DNA of 8,547 bases, from assembly GCA_003233295.1 (NCBI GenBank), contig QILJ01000200.1, forward strand, positions 1 through 8,547, given 5' to 3'. The position numbers and the translations under genes were made by a program. Within the stretch, counting starts at the first letter, position 1. Each line of letters starts with the position of its first letter. Source of the DNA: Ignavibacteria bacterium (GTDB lineage: Bacteria > Bacteroidota > Ignavibacteria > Ignavibacteriales > Melioribacteraceae). The notes beneath the pieces were generated by a model. The model did no database searches and had not been told where the DNA came from. It saw only the letters and a list, made by a program, of their open reading frames with translations. Shown here piece by piece: positions 7,042 to 8,547 of the stretch.

Positions 7042-8033
7042 CGATACTCCGAGTTAATGTTATTAAATAGATCATCCAAATCAATTGGAACAATACCTGC
7101 AATTTCGCAGACCATACCGCCCGCATAATTGGCTAAATATGCAGCTTCATTTATACTGCAGCCTGTTGCAAGCGCCATAGTAATTGTTGCAATAACAGTA
7201 TCGCCGGCGCCTGATACATCCACTACTTTTCTGGCTATTGTAGGAATCTGTAAATATTGTTTTCCTTTTTCAAGAATTGCCATACCATCTTCACCTAATG
7301 TAAGCAAACAATATTTTACATTCAATCGTTGCATTAATTTTGAAGCGGCATTCTTAATACTTTCGTCAGAATTAATTCTTATTCCAAAAGCATTTTCGGT
7401 TTCTTTCCGATTTGGTTTGAACAAAGTGGCATTTTTATATTCGAAAAAATTATCAAATTTTGGATCAACAGTTATAATCTTATTATGTCTATTTGCTAAT
7501 TCAATAATCTTAGCGATCAAAGTTGGAGTAAGCACACCTTTATTATAATCCTGCAAAATTATTGCATCTATCTGGTTTATCATCTTATTCAATGATACAA
7601 ATATTTGGTTTTCAATTTCTAAGAAAATTGGAAGTTTGCTTTCCTTATCAATTCTTACAATATGCTGGTTTGCAGAGATAACTCTTGTTTTATTCGTTGT
7701 TGGTCTTGAATTATCTTTAATTATGAACTCGGAAGTTATATTCTCTTCCTTGATCAAATCGGAAAAGATCTTCCCGTCATTATCATCTCCAATAATACCT
7801 AAGGGAATAGCATTACCTCCTAACTTGGAAATATTTAGCGCTACATTGGCAGCGCCCCCAAATCTAAAAAACTCACTATCAATTTCAACAATAGGTACGG
7901 GCGCTTCCGGTGAAATTCTTTTTACATCTCCCCATAGATAACCATCAAGCATCATATCGCCAATTATGGCAACGTTTTTTCCCTTAAACTTTTTCTTAAG
8001 ATCTAATAATTTATTTTTTTGGATTTCTGTCAT
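7038..8033 (-). CDS. hldA: D-glycero-beta-D-manno-heptose-7-phosphate kinase (HldA/RfaE1, PfkB family)
   Basis: This cytoplasmic kinase phosphorylates D-glycero-D-manno-heptose 7-phosphate at C1 with ATP, giving the 1,7-bisphosphate on the way to ADP-heptose for the LPS inner core. The 331-residue protein is full length for a stand-alone RfaE1. It shows the N-terminal GDMMLDGYLWGDVKRISPEAP block (residues about 25-45) typical of RfaE1, the sugar-binding glycine motif FGGAANVALNISKLGG (58-73), and the PfkB ATP/anion-hole signature DVSGAGD (272-278), where Asp278 is the expected catalytic base. In E. coli the same activity is the N-terminal half of the bifunctional HldE; here kinase and adenylyltransferase are separate genes. 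The ATG at 8033 lies inside the end of the propeller gene (23-nt overlap) and has only a weak GAG upstream. The stop overlaps the hldC start as ATGA, so the two enzymes are probably made in step. Confidence 0.95.
   Translation of the reverse strand: MTEIQKNKLLDLKKKFKGKNVAIIGDMMLDGYLWGDVKRISPEAPVPIVEIDSEFFRFGGAANVALNISKLGGNAIPLGIIGDDNDGKIFSDLIKEENITSEFIIKDNSRPTTNKTRVISANQHIVRIDKESKLPIFLEIENQIFVSLNKMINQIDAIILQDYNKGVLTPTLIAKIIELANRHNKIITVDPKFDNFFEYKNATLFKPNRKETENAFGIRINSDESIKNAASKLMQRLNVKYCLLTLGEDGMAILEKGKQYLQIPTIARKVVDVSGAGDTVIATITMALATGCSINEAAYLANYAGGMVCEIAGIVPIDLDDLFNNINSEYR
7047..7050 (-). promoter_or_regulatory. Shine-Dalgarno GGAG of hldC
   Basis: On the coding strand the bases GGAG are followed by TATCG (5 nt) and then the hldC ATG at 7041. 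This is the only clear Shine-Dalgarno sequence among the four visible gene starts. It lies inside the last codons of hldA and supports the chosen hldC start and efficient reinitiation at the ATGA overlap. Confidence 0.6.
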
Positions 8034-8547
8034 TCGTTAATTTCTCAAAATTTTCAATAAATTTATTAGAAAAGTCTAACAAATAAACTCCGTTCTCCGT
8101 TCCAATCCATAATCGTTTACCATCGAAATAGAATGAGTAAGTAGTTGCCGGAAAGTTTTTGATGTCCAGCATTCTTACTTTTTCAGTTACTCTATTTATA
8201 AGGGCAATACCTCTTCCATAAATGTCTTTCGTGTTTTTGCTAAATTGATAAAGAGCAGCCCAGATATAATCACCGGTCAATGCCAGATCATAAATACCGT
8301 TTCCTCTTAATCCGTTTTTTGCATCAAAACGAATCCACTCATTTTTTCTATCGAATTTATAGATGCCTCCCAAATTATAATCGGGATTTCTGTTAGTAAC
8401 AAATTCATCCAGTCCAATCCAAATATTATTCTGCTCCAGCAGAAGTGCGGATATTGAAACGGCATCACCTTCGCCTCTAAAGTAGTTCAAATTATTATCA
8501 TAGAACGACATCGTTCCTTTACTATCAATACTGCGGGATTTATCATA
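8011..8547 (-). CDS. Beta-propeller (two-component-regulator-propeller type) protein, C-terminal part; 5' end outside window
   Basis: The reading frame is open to the right edge of the window: the 12 codons upstream of the first visible ATG (8511) have no stop, so this is a gene cut at its 5' end, and 178 residues are visible. Counting from that ATG, three propeller-blade motifs recur: NNIWIGLDE (28-36), DYIWAALYQ (81-89) and KRLWIGTENGVYLLD (132-146). The xxLWIGTxxGVYxLD pattern is typical of two-component-regulator propeller (Reg_prop) blades. In hybrid sensor kinases such blades form the N-terminal periplasmic sensor, but here the protein ends about 20 residues after the last blade with no transmembrane, kinase or Y_Y_Y segment. 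It therefore looks like a stand-alone propeller, perhaps exported, although any signal peptide would be outside the window. The last codons and TAA overlap the start of hldA by 23 nt. The ligand and role are unknown. Confidence 0.8.
   Translation of the reverse strand, partial: YDKSRSIDSKGTMSFYDNNLNYFRGEGDAVSISALLLEQNNIWIGLDEFVTNRNPDYNLGGIYKFDRKNEWIRFDAKNGLRGNGIYDLALTGDYIWAALYQFSKNTKDIYGRGIALINRVTEKVRMLDIKNFPATTYSFYFDGKRLWIGTENGVYLLDFSNKFIENFEKLTNDRNPKK

Noticed and set aside
7129..7941. Two plus-strand open frames (7129-7548 and 7636-7941) opposite hldA
   Set aside because: hldA is unambiguous from its PfkB motifs, and the antisense frames show no motif of their own; they are shadows.
8294..8330. 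Short inverted repeat (CGTTTT / AAAACG) followed by AT-rich sequence as a possible terminator
   Set aside because: The stem is only six pairs and AT-heavy, it lies within the propeller coding region and there is no gene ending beside it.
1..8547. CRISPR array, mobile element, tRNA, rRNA, prophage or defence system
   Set aside because: No regularly spaced repeats, transposase, structural RNA or defence-type domain was seen on either strand; all but the first five bases are assigned to coding sequence.

Overview
The window is AT-rich and coding on the minus strand from end to end. It holds five consecutive genes with no intergenic space. In transcription order (right to left) they are: the C-terminal part of a beta-propeller protein; hldA/rfaE1 (heptose-7-phosphate kinase); hldC/rfaE2 (heptose-1-phosphate adenylyltransferase); a very large TamB/AsmA-like envelope gene; and rnr (RNase R). 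Every junction overlaps: 23 nt between propeller and hldA, ATGA at hldA/hldC, ATGA at hldC/tamB, and TAATG at tamB/rnr. This strongly suggests one polycistronic message with translational coupling.

Heptose genes and TamB imply a didermic cell with a heptose-containing surface glycan. AT-richness, a two-component-regulator-type propeller, weak or absent Shine-Dalgarno sequences at most starts, and separate HldA and HldC proteins suggest the Bacteroidota/Chlorobi/Ignavibacteriota group, with Ignavibacteriota-like as my best guess. This assignment is inference; there is no rRNA or other phylogenetic marker beyond RNase R.

The most notable feature is the state of tamB. From 6565 to 2102 it reads as one protein of about 1485 residues, but two frame changes split it. 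The first lies near 3910-3950 and looks like a missing base. The second is an exact 7-bp tandem duplication at 2712-2725. Deleting one 7-bp unit restores a smooth TamB C-terminal reading. The two shifts sum to zero modulo three, so the N- and C-terminal parts share a frame and only the middle (about 1.2 kb) is displaced. The 3504-3844 stretch has no start codon of its own but is open and reads as TamB sequence. The gene is either a recent pseudogene, a variable (slipped-strand) locus, or carries assembly errors; raw reads would decide.

Functionally, hldA and hldC make ADP-heptose precursor for the LPS inner core, and TamB is an inner-membrane-anchored periplasm-spanning protein linked to outer-membrane assembly and phospholipid transport, so the centre of the operon is about building the outer membrane. 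RNase R degrades structured RNA. I see no CRISPR array, mobile element, tRNA, rRNA or convincing novel system. The plus-strand open frames are shadows.
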